The notes under the pieces were generated by a model. It did not search any database, had not been told where the DNA came from, and worked only from the letters and a program-made list of their open reading frames with translations. The position numbers were made by a program, and so were the translations under genes. Positions 1 to 7,410 of a stretch of DNA of 10,051 nucleotides are shown here, in pieces (the stretch's first letter is position 1; the number at the start of each line of letters is the position of its first letter). Source of the stretch: a bacterium (GTDB taxonomy: Bacteria > Fidelibacterota > Marinisomatia > Marinisomatales > Marinisomataceae); NCBI GenBank assembly GCA_023255095.1, contig JALRJJ010000068.1, forward strand, positions 1-10,051, read 5' to 3'.

Positions 1-949
1 GATTGCAGAAAATTCAATTTCCACCAGAAAGGCTTTTGGAAAAATTTTAGAAAAAATGGCAGAAAAAATTCCAACGCTCATTGGTGGATCAGCAGATTTA
101 GATGAATCTAATTGTACAAACAAATTTGCTGAAAAATATAAAGATTACTCTTCAAATAATCGCAGCGGTAGAAATATTGCTTTTGGTGTTAGAGAATTTC
201 CAATGGGAACAATATTGAACGGAATTGCTCTGTACGGAGGTTTTTTGCCATTTGGAGGAACTTTTTTAACATTTAGCGACTATATGAGGTCATCAATCAG
301 GCTTGCAGCCATTCAAAAGAATCAAATTCTTTTTGAATTTACACATGATTCTATTTTCGTTGGTGAAGATGGACCAACCCATCAACCTGTTGAACAATTA
401 ATGTCTCTCAGAGCAATCCCTAATCTATTTGTTTTTAGGCCAGCTAATGCGAATGAAACTATTTTCTCAATAATTGAATCATTGAAACTTAAAAGTGCTC
501 CATGTGCGGTAGCTCTTTCACGTCAAAATCTTCAAAACAATAATATAGATATTAAGTTAACAGAAAAAGGGGTTGCAAAGGGAGCATATATTATACAAGA
601 TTGTAAAAAACCTGATTTTATAATATTTGCTTCCGGGTCTGAGGTAGAAATAGCTATCCAAATCAATCAAAAATTAAATCTAAAAGGTAGAGTTATTTCT
701 GTTCCATGTTGGGAGCTTTTTGAAAAACAGACTAAAAGCTATAAAAACAGAATATTATCTTTTGATTGTAAAAAAAGAATCTCTATTGAAGCTGGTGTTA
801 GCTTAGGTTGGGAAAGATTTGTGGGTTTTGATGGATTATCTATTGGAATTGATTCTTATGGTTTTTCAGCACCTGGAGAAGAAGTTGCAAAGGCTTTAAA
901 ATTTGATAATGAGAATATTCTGAAAAAAATTAAACTTTATTTGAAATGA
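1..949 (+). CDS. tkt: Transketolase, C-terminal part (5' end outside window)
   Basis: Transketolase moves a two-carbon ketol unit between sugar phosphates in the cytoplasm, using thiamine diphosphate (pentose phosphate pathway). The frame is open from base 2, and residues before the Met at 56 (ending KAFGKILEK) already match the family, so the gene continues off the left edge and that Met is internal. Visible are the GGSADL motif, GVREF with the glutamate that activates the cofactor (codon 194-196), FTHDSI with an active-site histidine (codon 344-346), GEDGPTHQP and LSRQNL. These cover the pyrimidine-binding domain and the C-terminal domain, about the last 315 of the usual 620-670 residues. 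The N-terminal diphosphate-binding half is not in view. The stop overlaps the rpiB start as ATGA, so the two genes are probably translated together. The only close alternative, a split transketolase whose second subunit starts just upstream, cannot be excluded from this window. Confidence 0.95.
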   Translation, partial: IAENSISTRKAFGKILEKMAEKIPTLIGGSADLDESNCTNKFAEKYKDYSSNNRSGRNIAFGVREFPMGTILNGIALYGGFLPFGGTFLTFSDYMRSSIRLAAIQKNQILFEFTHDSIFVGEDGPTHQPVEQLMSLRAIPNLFVFRPANANETIFSIIESLKLKSAPCAVALSRQNLQNNNIDIKLTEKGVAKGAYIIQDCKKPDFIIFASGSEVEIAIQINQKLNLKGRVISVPCWELFEKQTKSYKNRILSFDCKKRISIEAGVSLGWERFVGFDGLSIGIDSYGFSAPGEEVAKALKFDNENILKKIKLYLK

Positions 950-1389
950 AAGAAATAGTCTTAGCATCCGATCACGCTGGATTTAATCATAAAGAAAAGG
1001 TAAAAGAATTTCTTCTTAGTAACAATTTTTTGGTAAAAGATTTTGGGGCGCTTTCGTTAGACATTGATGATGACTATCCTGATTTTATCATTCCTGCTGC
1101 AAATTATATCTCAAATAATATTAATAAATGTATAGGAATTATTTTTGGTGGTAGTGGTCAGGGTGAGGCTATGGCAGCAAATCGAATTAAAGGTATTAGG
1201 GCTGTAGTATATTACAATGGACCAAAAGAAATAATTCAACTTTCTAGAAAACATAACGATGCAAACATTCTATCTATAGGAGCAAGATTCATTTCTTTAG
1301 AAGAAACAATTCAAGTCATAAAAGATTGGTTAGATACTGATTTTGATGAAGGCAGGCATCTAAGAAGAATTAAAAAATTAGACTCTTAA
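946..1389 (+). CDS. rpiB: Ribose-5-phosphate isomerase B (RpiB/LacAB family), Glu-type active site
   Basis: RpiB interconverts ribose 5-phosphate and ribulose 5-phosphate, next to transketolase in the non-oxidative pentose phosphate pathway. The 147-residue product has the family length. It starts with a phosphate-binding strand (IVLASDHAGF, residues 4-13) and has GGSGQGEAMAANR at 68-80, followed by KGIRAVVYYN and HNDANILSIGARF. In the E. coli enzyme the base is a cysteine (CGTGIG); the aligned residue here is Gly68. Glu74 instead lines up with Glu75 of the Mycobacterium tuberculosis enzyme (GGSGNGE), known as the base in that subgroup. The start ATG lies inside the transketolase stop (ATGA), with no clear ribosome-binding site, which points to translational coupling. 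The 3' end overlaps the end of the oppositely oriented ctaB by 12 bases. A different aldose-ketose isomerase of the LacAB family is possible, but the transketolase neighbour favours RpiB. Confidence 0.92.
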   Translation: MKEIVLASDHAGFNHKEKVKEFLLSNNFLVKDFGALSLDIDDDYPDFIIPAANYISNNINKCIGIIFGGSGQGEAMAANRIKGIRAVVYYNGPKEIIQLSRKHNDANILSIGARFISLEETIQVIKDWLDTDFDEGRHLRRIKKLDS

Positions 1390-2229
1390 ATCTGCAAAAA
1401 TCAATATCAAGAGTAGCGGAAAGTAATAGATAGATGTTCTGAAAATTAGCCTTGCATTTTCATTTGACTGTTCAACTATAAATGGTAAGCAGGTAAGCAT
1501 GTAAATATTGCTTAGCAAATATGCTCCTACCAAATAAAATCTTCCAGAAAATCCTAAGAAAAAAGGCAAAGTAGAAATTGGTATTAATAAGAGCGCGTGA
1601 ATAAAAATATGTCGCACAGTACGTTTAATTCCATTGTCGGTACTCGGCAACATCTTAAATCCTCCGCTTTCGTAATCATTTCTATAAATATATGCTAATG
1701 AGTAAAAATGAGGATGCTGCCAAAAAAACAAAATTAAAAACAATGCTAAAGCACCCCAATCAAAGGAATTAGTAGCCGCAACCCATCCTCCTGCAGGGGG
1801 AAGAGCTCCTGGAATCGCACCAATCATAGTATTCGTCCAAGAAACCCTTTTTAAGGGAGTATAAATTACTAGATATGATAATATGGTAATTAATGAAAGT
1901 AAAAAAGTTAGGAAGTTAACCTTCCATAGTAGAACTAATAATCCTAAAAAACATAGAGCAAACCCCAAAAAAACTGCTAAAGATTTCGAAAATTGATTGC
2001 TAGGTAAAACTCTATTTTTAGTCCTTTTCATTAGTCTATCAAACTCAACTTCTAGCACATTATTCAAAACAGAAGAACCCATTGAACTAAACCAAGTACC
2101 AAGTATAGTGAAAAGCAACAATTCTAGATTCATAGAACCCCTAGATCCTAAATAAAATCCAAGAAAAGTTGTAATTAAAACTAAGAAACTGATTCGAATT
2201 TTTGTCAATTCAATAATTTTTTTAATCAT
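1378..2229 (-). CDS. ctaB: Protohaem IX farnesyltransferase (haem O synthase)
   Basis: This UbiA-family membrane prenyltransferase attaches a farnesyl group to haem B to give haem O, the first step to the haem A used by the oxidase of this operon. The 283 residues match the usual length and are mostly hydrophobic helices. The first polyprenyl-diphosphate motif lies at 56-73 (N56, E60, D64, M67, then RTKNR). The second conserved region has YTPLKR, IGAIPGALPP (137-145), WQHPHF (170-175), DY at 185-186 and GGFKMLP. Position 60 is Glu where many bacterial enzymes have Asp; this resembles COX10-type motifs. The gene starts 3 bases after the stop of the upstream SCO gene and is the last of the operon. 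Its last 12 bases overlap the converging rpiB, so no space is left for a conventional terminator between them. The symbol cyoE would also fit; ctaB is used because of the caa3 context. Confidence 0.95.
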   Translation of the reverse strand: MIKKIIELTKIRISFLVLITTFLGFYLGSRGSMNLELLLFTILGTWFSSMGSSVLNNVLEVEFDRLMKRTKNRVLPSNQFSKSLAVFLGFALCFLGLLVLLWKVNFLTFLLSLITILSYLVIYTPLKRVSWTNTMIGAIPGALPPAGGWVAATNSFDWGALALFLILFFWQHPHFYSLAYIYRNDYESGGFKMLPSTDNGIKRTVRHIFIHALLLIPISTLPFFLGFSGRFYLVGAYLLSNIYMLTCLPFIVEQSNENARLIFRTSIYYFPLLLILIFADLRV

Positions 2230-2232
2230 AAA

Positions 2233-2823
2233 TTAAGTATCTAATAAGGTTAATATATCATTTTGTATTTCAAAAATACTGGATTCGTCTGTACCTTCAT
2301 AATATCTTCTAATGTTTGCATTTTGATCAACAAGAATAAATCGTGTTGAATGTCCAGTAGGCAATAATGCAGCAGAAACAAATAATCCATCCTCTGCTAA
2401 GCTAATAATAGCTTGTAAATCTCCAGTCAAGAAAAACCAGTTATCTTTAATGCTATAATTTTTTGAATAATCTTTCAAAATATCTTTTGAATCAAAAGAA
2501 GGATCTACTGTAATTGAAATGAATTGTATTGAATTTGAATCATAAAATCTTTTCTGTAAAATGCTAAAGTGGCTAGACATTATTGGACAAGCATCTTCAC
2601 AATTTGTAAAAATAAACGAAATTAAAGATAGCTTACCAACCAATTGATCGTTCGTAAACTTTTGGTTATCAAAATTGGTTAATTCAAAGTTCGAAACATT
2701 TGAAATAATTGGGAGATTATTCAATCTTGATTCAACTGCTTTATCAATGACAAAAAGGGCAAGAAATCCTAACGATAATATGATAAAAAAACTGAAAGTA
2801 ATTTTTCTACTAAGCCAATTCAT
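2233..2823 (-). CDS. SCO1/SenC/PrrC-family copper chaperone or thiol reductase (short paralogue)
   Basis: SCO proteins are membrane-anchored thioredoxin-fold proteins facing outward that help build the CuA site of oxidase subunit II, by carrying copper or reducing its cysteines. The 196-residue product has one N-terminal membrane helix (about 8-26), then the thioredoxin-like domain with CEDACP (Cys75, Cys79), TVDPSFD (106-112) and the conserved copper-ligand histidine at 158 in GHSTRF. All three metal ligands are present. I chose the ATG at 2823; an in-frame TTG at 2829 would add two residues and has no better context. The gene overlaps the end of ctaA by 14 bases and is followed by ctaB after 3 bases. 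It is the second SCO of the operon, sited among the haem A genes, and it lacks the C-terminal anchor of the one at 7403-8215. Family assignment is secure; which step it serves is inferred. Confidence 0.93.
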   Translation of the reverse strand: MNWLSRKITFSFFIILSLGFLALFVIDKAVESRLNNLPIISNVSNFELTNFDNQKFTNDQLVGKLSLISFIFTNCEDACPIMSSHFSILQKRFYDSNSIQFISITVDPSFDSKDILKDYSKNYSIKDNWFFLTGDLQAIISLAEDGLFVSAALLPTGHSTRFILVDQNANIRRYYEGTDESSIFEIQNDILTLLDT

Positions 2824-3712
2824 AATCAATCAAATTATAATAAATAACTGAAATTCCAACAAGCCAAGATGAACCCCAAGTGTGGAAGAGTCGAGCTAAT
2901 TGAGGTAATTCAAAAAAAACTAATAACTCTCCTAGTAAAATTTGAACAATTATCATACAAAGAATAAAGGTATTCAATGATTTAATAATTCTCAAAGAAT
3001 GATTCGAAAATTTTTTATAAAGATAAAAACTAAGGAATAATAGTGTAAAACCTAGGAAAGTATGAAAATACTTATAAAATGGGATGGAGTCTAATTGTTC
3101 ACTTTTATTTAAAAGAGGAAACTCTGTTTGAATAATCTCAATGTTTGTTCTTATTCCAGTACCTAAAAGAATTTCAATAATAATAAGAAAAGCAAAGATT
3201 AATATAATTTTTTTGTTTGGGAGTGAAGCAGAATTGAGAATGATTTTCTTATCTCTAAGATTTTTATAGCTTTCTACAGTTAGAAAGCTTAATGATGATA
3301 CTAAAGCTAAGGCTAAAATCATATGAAATGTCTTAATGAAAGGATTTAGATTTGTCCAAACTAAAGCTCCTCCTACTACACCATTTGCTATCACTAGAAA
3401 AAGTGATAAAAAGCTTATGCTTAGTATTTTTTTATTGGAATAAAAGTATTTAATAGATAAAAAACATAAAACAATAATTGAGATTCCAAGAATAGCTCCA
3501 AAACTTCTATTGATAAATTCAATCCAAGCCAAAGTTAAGTTGAATTGTTCAAAATCCACATTAGTAGGAGGAATCCAATTATCTCCACACTTTGGCCAAT
3601 TAGGACATCCCATTCCAGCACCAGATACACGAACAAGTCCTCCAATAAAAATCAACAAATAAGCTAATATGGTTGATAATAAGGCTGATCTAAAAAATAA
3701 TCGGATATTCAT
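2810..3712 (-). CDS. ctaA: Haem A synthase (CtaA/COX15 family)
   Basis: CtaA oxidises the C8 methyl of haem O to a formyl group, giving haem A for subunit I. The 300-residue product has about eight membrane helices in two similar halves. GGLVRVSGAGMGCPNWPKC (24-42) carries a cysteine pair, Cys36 and Cys42, in the first outside loop. Histidines in the usual helix positions are His130 (TFHMILAL), His217 (YFHTFLGF) and His277 (LFHTWGSS). At the fourth position the motif is E65-F-I-N68-R: the glutamate is kept, but Asn stands where Bacillus subtilis CtaA has His60. No cysteine pair is seen in the matching loop of the second half. The ATG at 3712 overlaps the coxD stop as TGATG; a TTG directly before it (3715) is the only longer start. 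Its 3' end overlaps the short SCO gene by 14 bases. The assignment is firm from motifs and from ctaB nearby. Confidence 0.94.
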   Translation of the reverse strand: MNIRLFFRSALLSTILAYLLIFIGGLVRVSGAGMGCPNWPKCGDNWIPPTNVDFEQFNLTLAWIEFINRSFGAILGISIIVLCFLSIKYFYSNKKILSISFLSLFLVIANGVVGGALVWTNLNPFIKTFHMILALALVSSLSFLTVESYKNLRDKKIILNSASLPNKKIILIFAFLIIIEILLGTGIRTNIEIIQTEFPLLNKSEQLDSIPFYKYFHTFLGFTLLFLSFYLYKKFSNHSLRIIKSLNTFILCMIIVQILLGELLVFFELPQLARLFHTWGSSWLVGISVIYYNLIDYELA

Positions 3713-4131
3713 CAATGATGAGAATCATCCTTATCTTCATGATGATTGTCATGACTATCTACAGGATTACCATGAGTATCAGTTAAAGGAAGATTGTCAT
3801 AAAAAGAAGCTTTAGAGTTAATTGAATTTTTTACCTCTGGGTTGATACCGCCCCTAAAACCTGTATCGAGCAATGTGAAAGTGATGAAGATTCCTAAGAA
3901 CATTAAAGACATCACAAAAACAACTAAATTCTTTTTATCATCCCAAAGCAAGTGCATAAAAAATAATACCACGAGGGAAGCCTTAAGCGTTGCAACTGCC
4001 ATGGCCAGTATTATATTGAAAGAACCCAAATCAATAAATGAAACCCATACAGTAACCCCAGTTAAAAATAAAAGACTACCTGCAATGATTAAATATGTTC
4101 TAAGGGGGGTTATATGATGTTCGTTACTCAT
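3712..4131 (-). CDS. coxD: Cytochrome c oxidase subunit IV (prokaryotic COX4 family)
   Basis: This is a small membrane subunit of haem-copper oxidases, thought to stabilise the complex. The 139-residue product shows three membrane helices (about 11-31, 37-60 and 68-90). The second contains the family signature KASLVVLFFMHLLWD, and the third ends in TLLDTGFRG. A hydrophilic tail of about 45 residues follows; its last 20 residues hold six histidines among many Asp and Glu, an unusual ending that might bind metal. I chose the ATG at 4131, which has GGA 7 bases upstream (4139-4141) and lies 4 bases after the coxC stop. A TTG at 4143 would give four more residues (MDRK) but sits at the edge of that ribosome-binding site. 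The stop overlaps the ctaA start (TGATG). Some databases call this family CtaF or CyoD-like; position and motif support the oxidase subunit. Confidence 0.9.
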   Translation of the reverse strand: MSNEHHITPLRTYLIIAGSLLFLTGVTVWVSFIDLGSFNIILAMAVATLKASLVVLFFMHLLWDDKKNLVVFVMSLMFLGIFITFTLLDTGFRGGINPEVKNSINSKASFYDNLPLTDTHGNPVDSHDNHHEDKDDSHH

Positions 4132-4135
4132 TTTT

Positions 4136-4792
4136 CTATCCAATTAAATAAAATAGTGGGAATAAATAAATCCAAATTAAATCAACTAAATGCCAAAAAA
4201 TTCCAACTGTTTCCATGGGAGTATAGTAATCAGAATGTAGCTTATCTTTTTTTGTTAAATAAATTAACCATGCGATCAGACCCATTCCAATAGCAACATG
4301 CAATCCATGAAGACCTGTCATAATAAAATAAATTCCAAAGAATATGTGAGGATTATCGATATTGACAACTTCAGGTCCCATATATGAATAAAATATACCC
4401 GGTAATTGACCCACTTCAAATTTGTGGCTGTATTCCAAATATTTAATACCGAGAAAACCAAGGGCAAGAATCCATGTAATAACCAACATCCATAATGAAA
4501 GTTTTTTATTCTTTTTTTGAATAGCCCAAATAGCTAATGCCATCGTTAGGGAGCTTGAGATTAAGACAATCGTATTGAGCATACCTTTATTAACGTCTAG
4601 TAGTAAATGAGCGTCATAAAACATTTCTGGATACCAAGATCTATAAACAGTATAAGCAACAAAAAGACCTCCAAATGTCAAAACTTCAGTAAGAATAAAA
4701 GCCCACATACCAAATTTTGAAGTTTGATATTGTTGATCTACATCATGAAAATGATGATGTAAAAAATCAGGAGATGATGAATTATGACTCAT
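4136..4792 (-). CDS. coxC: Cytochrome c oxidase subunit III
   Basis: Subunit III is an all-helical membrane subunit packed against subunit I that helps keep the enzyme active during proton pumping. The 218-residue length and about five membrane helices match the short bacterial form rather than the seven-helix mitochondrial form. Family motifs are [19 protein letters not shown] (26-44), [21 protein letters not shown] and, near the end, [18 protein letters not shown]. The N-terminal cytoplasmic stretch is rich in histidine (HHHFH at 12-16). The start ATG overlaps the coxA stop as ATGA, and coxD follows after a 4-base gap, so the subunits are probably made together. The symbol ctaE is equally used for this gene. 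Confidence 0.95.
   Translation of the reverse strand: MSHNSSSPDFLHHHFHDVDQQYQTSKFGMWAFILTEVLTFGGLFVAYTVYRSWYPEMFYDAHLLLDVNKGMLNTIVLISSSLTMALAIWAIQKKNKKLSLWMLVITWILALGFLGIKYLEYSHKFEVGQLPGIFYSYMGPEVVNIDNPHIFFGIYFIMTGLHGLHVAIGMGLIAWLIYLTKKDKLHSDYYTPMETVGIFWHLVDLIWIYLFPLFYLIG
4139..4141 (-). promoter_or_regulatory. Ribosome-binding site deciding the coxD start
   Basis: GGA within TTGGATAG on the minus strand, 7 bases before the ATG at 4131. It favours that ATG over the TTG at 4143, which would lie at the edge of this site. Confidence 0.5.
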
Positions 4793-6411
4793 TTTTTTAA
4801 GGTAGGCTCTACTATTACTTTATCGTAATCATATGGACCATTGGTAAAAACTGGATCCGATTCAAAATTGTGAGGATGAGGAGGAGATGATGTATGGGTC
4901 CACTCCATTGTTAATGCACCCCATGGGTTTGAACCTGGGTCAAGCTTATTATTCTTTCTTAAAGACCACATCAAATTCAAAATTGCAATAAATATTGATA
5001 ATCCTAAAATAGTTGACCAAAAAGTAGAATAGGTATGTAGCTCAGAAAATTGATCTGAATACGTAGCATATCTTCGAGGCATTCCTCTTAAACCGAGTAA
5101 AAATTGTGGAAAGAAAGTACCATTAAATCCAATAAAAACACCAAGAGCGCATAATGAAGCAATCTTTTGGTTATACATTTTACCAAAAGATTTTGGCCAC
5201 CAATGATGCAACCCAGCTAAGAATGCAATGATGGTACCACCCTGCATCACATAATGAAAATGAGCAACTACGAAATAGGTATCATGCAAATGAATATCTA
5301 GGGCAACTGCTCCAAGAAAAATTCCTGTCAATCCACCAATGGTAAATAAAAACAAGAATGATAGTGCATAAATCATTGGAGTAGTAAATGAAACTTGACC
5401 TTTATACATAGTAAGAATCCAACTAAAAATTTTGACTCCAGTAGGTATTCCTACAAAGTAAGTTATAAATGAAAAAACAATCTGAGAAAAAACCGATTGT
5501 CCAGATGTAAACATATGATGACCCCAAACTAAAAATCCAATAAATGCAATGGATAAAGTTGAATAAGCAATAAACTTATAGCCCCAAACTTTTTTTCTCG
5601 AATGAACTGGAATTATTTCACTTATAATACCAAAAGCAGGTAAAATCATGATATACACCGCTGGATGCGAATAAAACCAAAAGAAATGTTGATATAAAAC
5701 AGGGTCACCTCCTAGAGCTGGATCAAAAATACCAATGCCTAAAAATCTTTCTAAAATTAATAACACCATAGTAATTGCCAGAACAGGAGTTGCAGTAATT
5801 TGAACTAAAGAAGTACCATAGAGAGCCCAAACAAAGAGTGGTAATTTATACCAAGTTAGACCAGGGACTCTCATTTTATGAACTGTGGCAATAAAGTTTA
5901 ATCCAGTCAAAATTGATGAAAAACCAATAATAAATATACCTAATGTCATCGGCACTACATTTGAAGTACTTTGAGTGGAATAAGGAGTGTAAAATGTCCA
6001 ACCGGTATCTACCCCTCCATTCACTATAGTGTATATCGCAAAAAGTGCTCCGAAAGAATAGATGTAAAAACTGGCAAGATTTAGCCGCGGAAATGCAACA
6101 TCTTTTGCTCCAACCATCAATGGAAGTAAAATGTTCCCTAAAGCTCCAGGAATAGCTGGAATGATAAAAAGAAATATCATTATAGCTCCGTGCAAAGTAT
6201 ACATACTGTTATAGGTATCGTTCGACACAAAATCATTCCCAGGTGCAGCGAGCTCAAGTCTCATTCCAAGAGCTAAAAGACCACCAATTAAAAAGAAAAT
6301 TATACCACTAAACAAATACATTAGACCAATTCGTTTATGATCTAAAGTCAACAACCAAGACATAATTCCTTTCGGGTGATTTAGATAATTGATATTTTGA
6401 TTTTCACTCAT
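4789..6411 (-). CDS. coxA: Cytochrome c oxidase subunit I, A2-type haem-copper oxidase
   Basis: This is the catalytic subunit, reducing oxygen to water at a haem a3-CuB centre and pumping protons across the membrane. The 540 residues form the usual twelve helices. Haem a ligands are His74 (TLHGAIMIF) and His386, and the haem a3 ligand is His384 (both in VVAHFHYV). CuB ligands are His249, His298 and His299 (WGHHMFTSG), with Tyr253 for the His-Tyr crosslink. The segment [10 protein letters not shown] (244-253) has Tyr247-Ser248 and lacks the glutamate of HPEVY, which defines the A2 type. Lys327 (PTGVKIFSW) marks the K channel, and Asp104 in [11 protein letters not shown] fits the D-channel entrance. 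A soluble C-terminal tail holds [15 protein letters not shown]. The ATG at 6411 has AAGG at 6418-6421, 6 bases upstream. It follows coxB by 33 bases, the largest gap of the operon, and overlaps coxC as ATGA. The symbol ctaD is also used. Confidence 0.98.
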   Translation of the reverse strand: MSENQNINYLNHPKGIMSWLLTLDHKRIGLMYLFSGIIFFLIGGLLALGMRLELAAPGNDFVSNDTYNSMYTLHGAIMIFLFIIPAIPGALGNILLPLMVGAKDVAFPRLNLASFYIYSFGALFAIYTIVNGGVDTGWTFYTPYSTQSTSNVVPMTLGIFIIGFSSILTGLNFIATVHKMRVPGLTWYKLPLFVWALYGTSLVQITATPVLAITMVLLILERFLGIGIFDPALGGDPVLYQHFFWFYSHPAVYIMILPAFGIISEIIPVHSRKKVWGYKFIAYSTLSIAFIGFLVWGHHMFTSGQSVFSQIVFSFITYFVGIPTGVKIFSWILTMYKGQVSFTTPMIYALSFLFLFTIGGLTGIFLGAVALDIHLHDTYFVVAHFHYVMQGGTIIAFLAGLHHWWPKSFGKMYNQKIASLCALGVFIGFNGTFFPQFLLGLRGMPRRYATYSDQFSELHTYSTFWSTILGLSIFIAILNLMWSLRKNNKLDPGSNPWGALTMEWTHTSSPPHPHNFESDPVFTNGPYDYDKVIVEPTLKK

Positions 6412-6417
6412 ATTTAA

Positions 6418-6421
6418 CCTT
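6418..6421 (-). promoter_or_regulatory. Ribosome-binding site of coxA
   Basis: AAGG on the minus strand, 6 bases before the coxA ATG. This site, with those of the 99-residue gene and coxD, shows that Shine-Dalgarno pairing is used at least at some genes of this genome, which bears on its taxonomic placement. Confidence 0.6.
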
Positions 6422-6432
6422 GTAATTTACAA
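6420..6432. repeat. 13-base perfect palindrome in the coxB-coxA gap
   Basis: Six-base arms (TTGTAA at 6420-6425 and TTACAA at 6427-6432) flank one central base. It lies in the only sizeable gap of the minus-strand operon, and its coxA-proximal end shares two bases with the AAGG ribosome-binding site of coxA. It could be an operator half-site pair, a weak RNA hairpin affecting coxA translation, or chance in AT-rich DNA. The symmetry is directly visible; any function is inference. Confidence 0.3.
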
Positions 6433-6444
6433 TTAATTTTATTC

Positions 6445-7410
6445 CTATTTGTCATTTAGTGATTTTAAAAAAGCAATTAATGCATCGAGCTCTCTATCTG
6501 ATAACAGACCTTGATAGGTAGGCATTACACCTTGATAACCTGCTACTATTTGACTTTGAGGCTCTAAAATTGATTTTCTTATATAGTTTTCATCAATGAC
6601 TGCTGATGAACCATCTTCAAAGTTTCTAGTTTGACCCCACATACGACTAGTTTCCAGGTATGAAGGACCAACTAAATCAGAACCATCTAGAGTGTGACAT
6701 GTATTACATGCTTTCTTGGTATATAGTTTTTCACCTAATTCATCTAATGGAAGATCATCATCACCGGAACCAAGTTCCTTGACCCATTCTTCATACTGTT
6801 TTGGCTTCATAACAATCACCTTAGCTGCCATCTGAGAATGAGCAGTCCCACAATATTCAGTACAAAAAATATCATAAACTCCCTCTTCTTGGGCTTCGAA
6901 CCACATAATATTATATCGATTGGGTAATGCATCCATTTTTGTTCTCATTACTGGAATAAAGAAACTATGGAGTACATCTTTTGATGATAAAAGAATTTTT
7001 ATTGGAGTATTAGAAGGCACTACTAATTCATTCAAAGAAGTTCCACCTTCAGGGTAATCAAATGTCCAAAACCAGCTCTGGCCGGTAACTTTTATTTCAA
7101 TGGCATCATCTGGAACGATTATCATTTTTAAATATGATCTAATACCCCAAACAAAAGTAATTGATACTAAAATTAGAGGGATAATAAAAAATAGCGACTC
7201 AAGAATATTATCATGATCTTTGCTACTGGTTAATCGAACTTTATCCCCTTTTTTAAAGCGATATTTTATAGAAAAAACAACCATTCCAATGACAACTATG
7301 GCCATTAAAACTACTGAAGAATAAAAAATAAAATAAAAAAGGTTGTCGATATCACTGGCAAATGTTGAAACTTGCTTCGGGAAAAAAAATTCGTTTAGTC
7401 TATCAATCAT
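6445..7410 (-). CDS. coxB: Cytochrome c oxidase subunit II fused to cytochrome c (caa3 type)
   Basis: Subunit II receives electrons on its outer face and passes them to haem a through a two-copper CuA centre. In this 321-residue product two membrane helices (about 25-48 and 70-92) lead to a cupredoxin domain. The CuA ligands are complete: His148 (VLHSFFIP), then Cys183, Glu185, Cys187, His191 and Met194 in CTEYCGTAHSQM. An aromatic stretch, SWFWTFDYP (112-120), lies on the usual electron route. From about 222 a cytochrome c domain follows, with CNTCH (235-239) binding haem and Met296 (GVMPTYQG) as the likely second iron ligand. This fusion defines a caa3 oxidase. I chose the ATG at 7410; an in-frame TTG at 7422 would add four residues. 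The gene overlaps the upstream SCO gene by 8 bases. No lipoprotein-type cysteine is seen near the N terminus. The symbol ctaC is equally used. Confidence 0.96.
   Translation of the reverse strand: MIDRLNEFFFPKQVSTFASDIDNLFYFIFYSSVVLMAIVVIGMVVFSIKYRFKKGDKVRLTSSKDHDNILESLFFIIPLILVSITFVWGIRSYLKMIIVPDDAIEIKVTGQSWFWTFDYPEGGTSLNELVVPSNTPIKILLSSKDVLHSFFIPVMRTKMDALPNRYNIMWFEAQEEGVYDIFCTEYCGTAHSQMAAKVIVMKPKQYEEWVKELGSGDDDLPLDELGEKLYTKKACNTCHTLDGSDLVGPSYLETSRMWGQTRNFEDGSSAVIDENYIRKSILEPQSQIVAGYQGVMPTYQGLLSDRELDALIAFLKSLNDK

Noticed and set aside
56..58. ATG at 56 as the true start of the transketolase gene
   Set aside because: The frame stays open upstream to the window edge, and those residues match the family, so it is an internal Met.
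1382..1414. Inverted repeat ACTCTT / AAGAGT near the rpiB and ctaB stops, considered as a terminator
   Set aside because: Only six pairs of modest stability with a loop of 21 bases and no following T-run; it also lies partly inside both coding ends.
3842..4117. 91-codon open frame on the plus strand
   Set aside because: It lies wholly opposite coxD, whose protein matches a known family; the translation has no recognisable motif.
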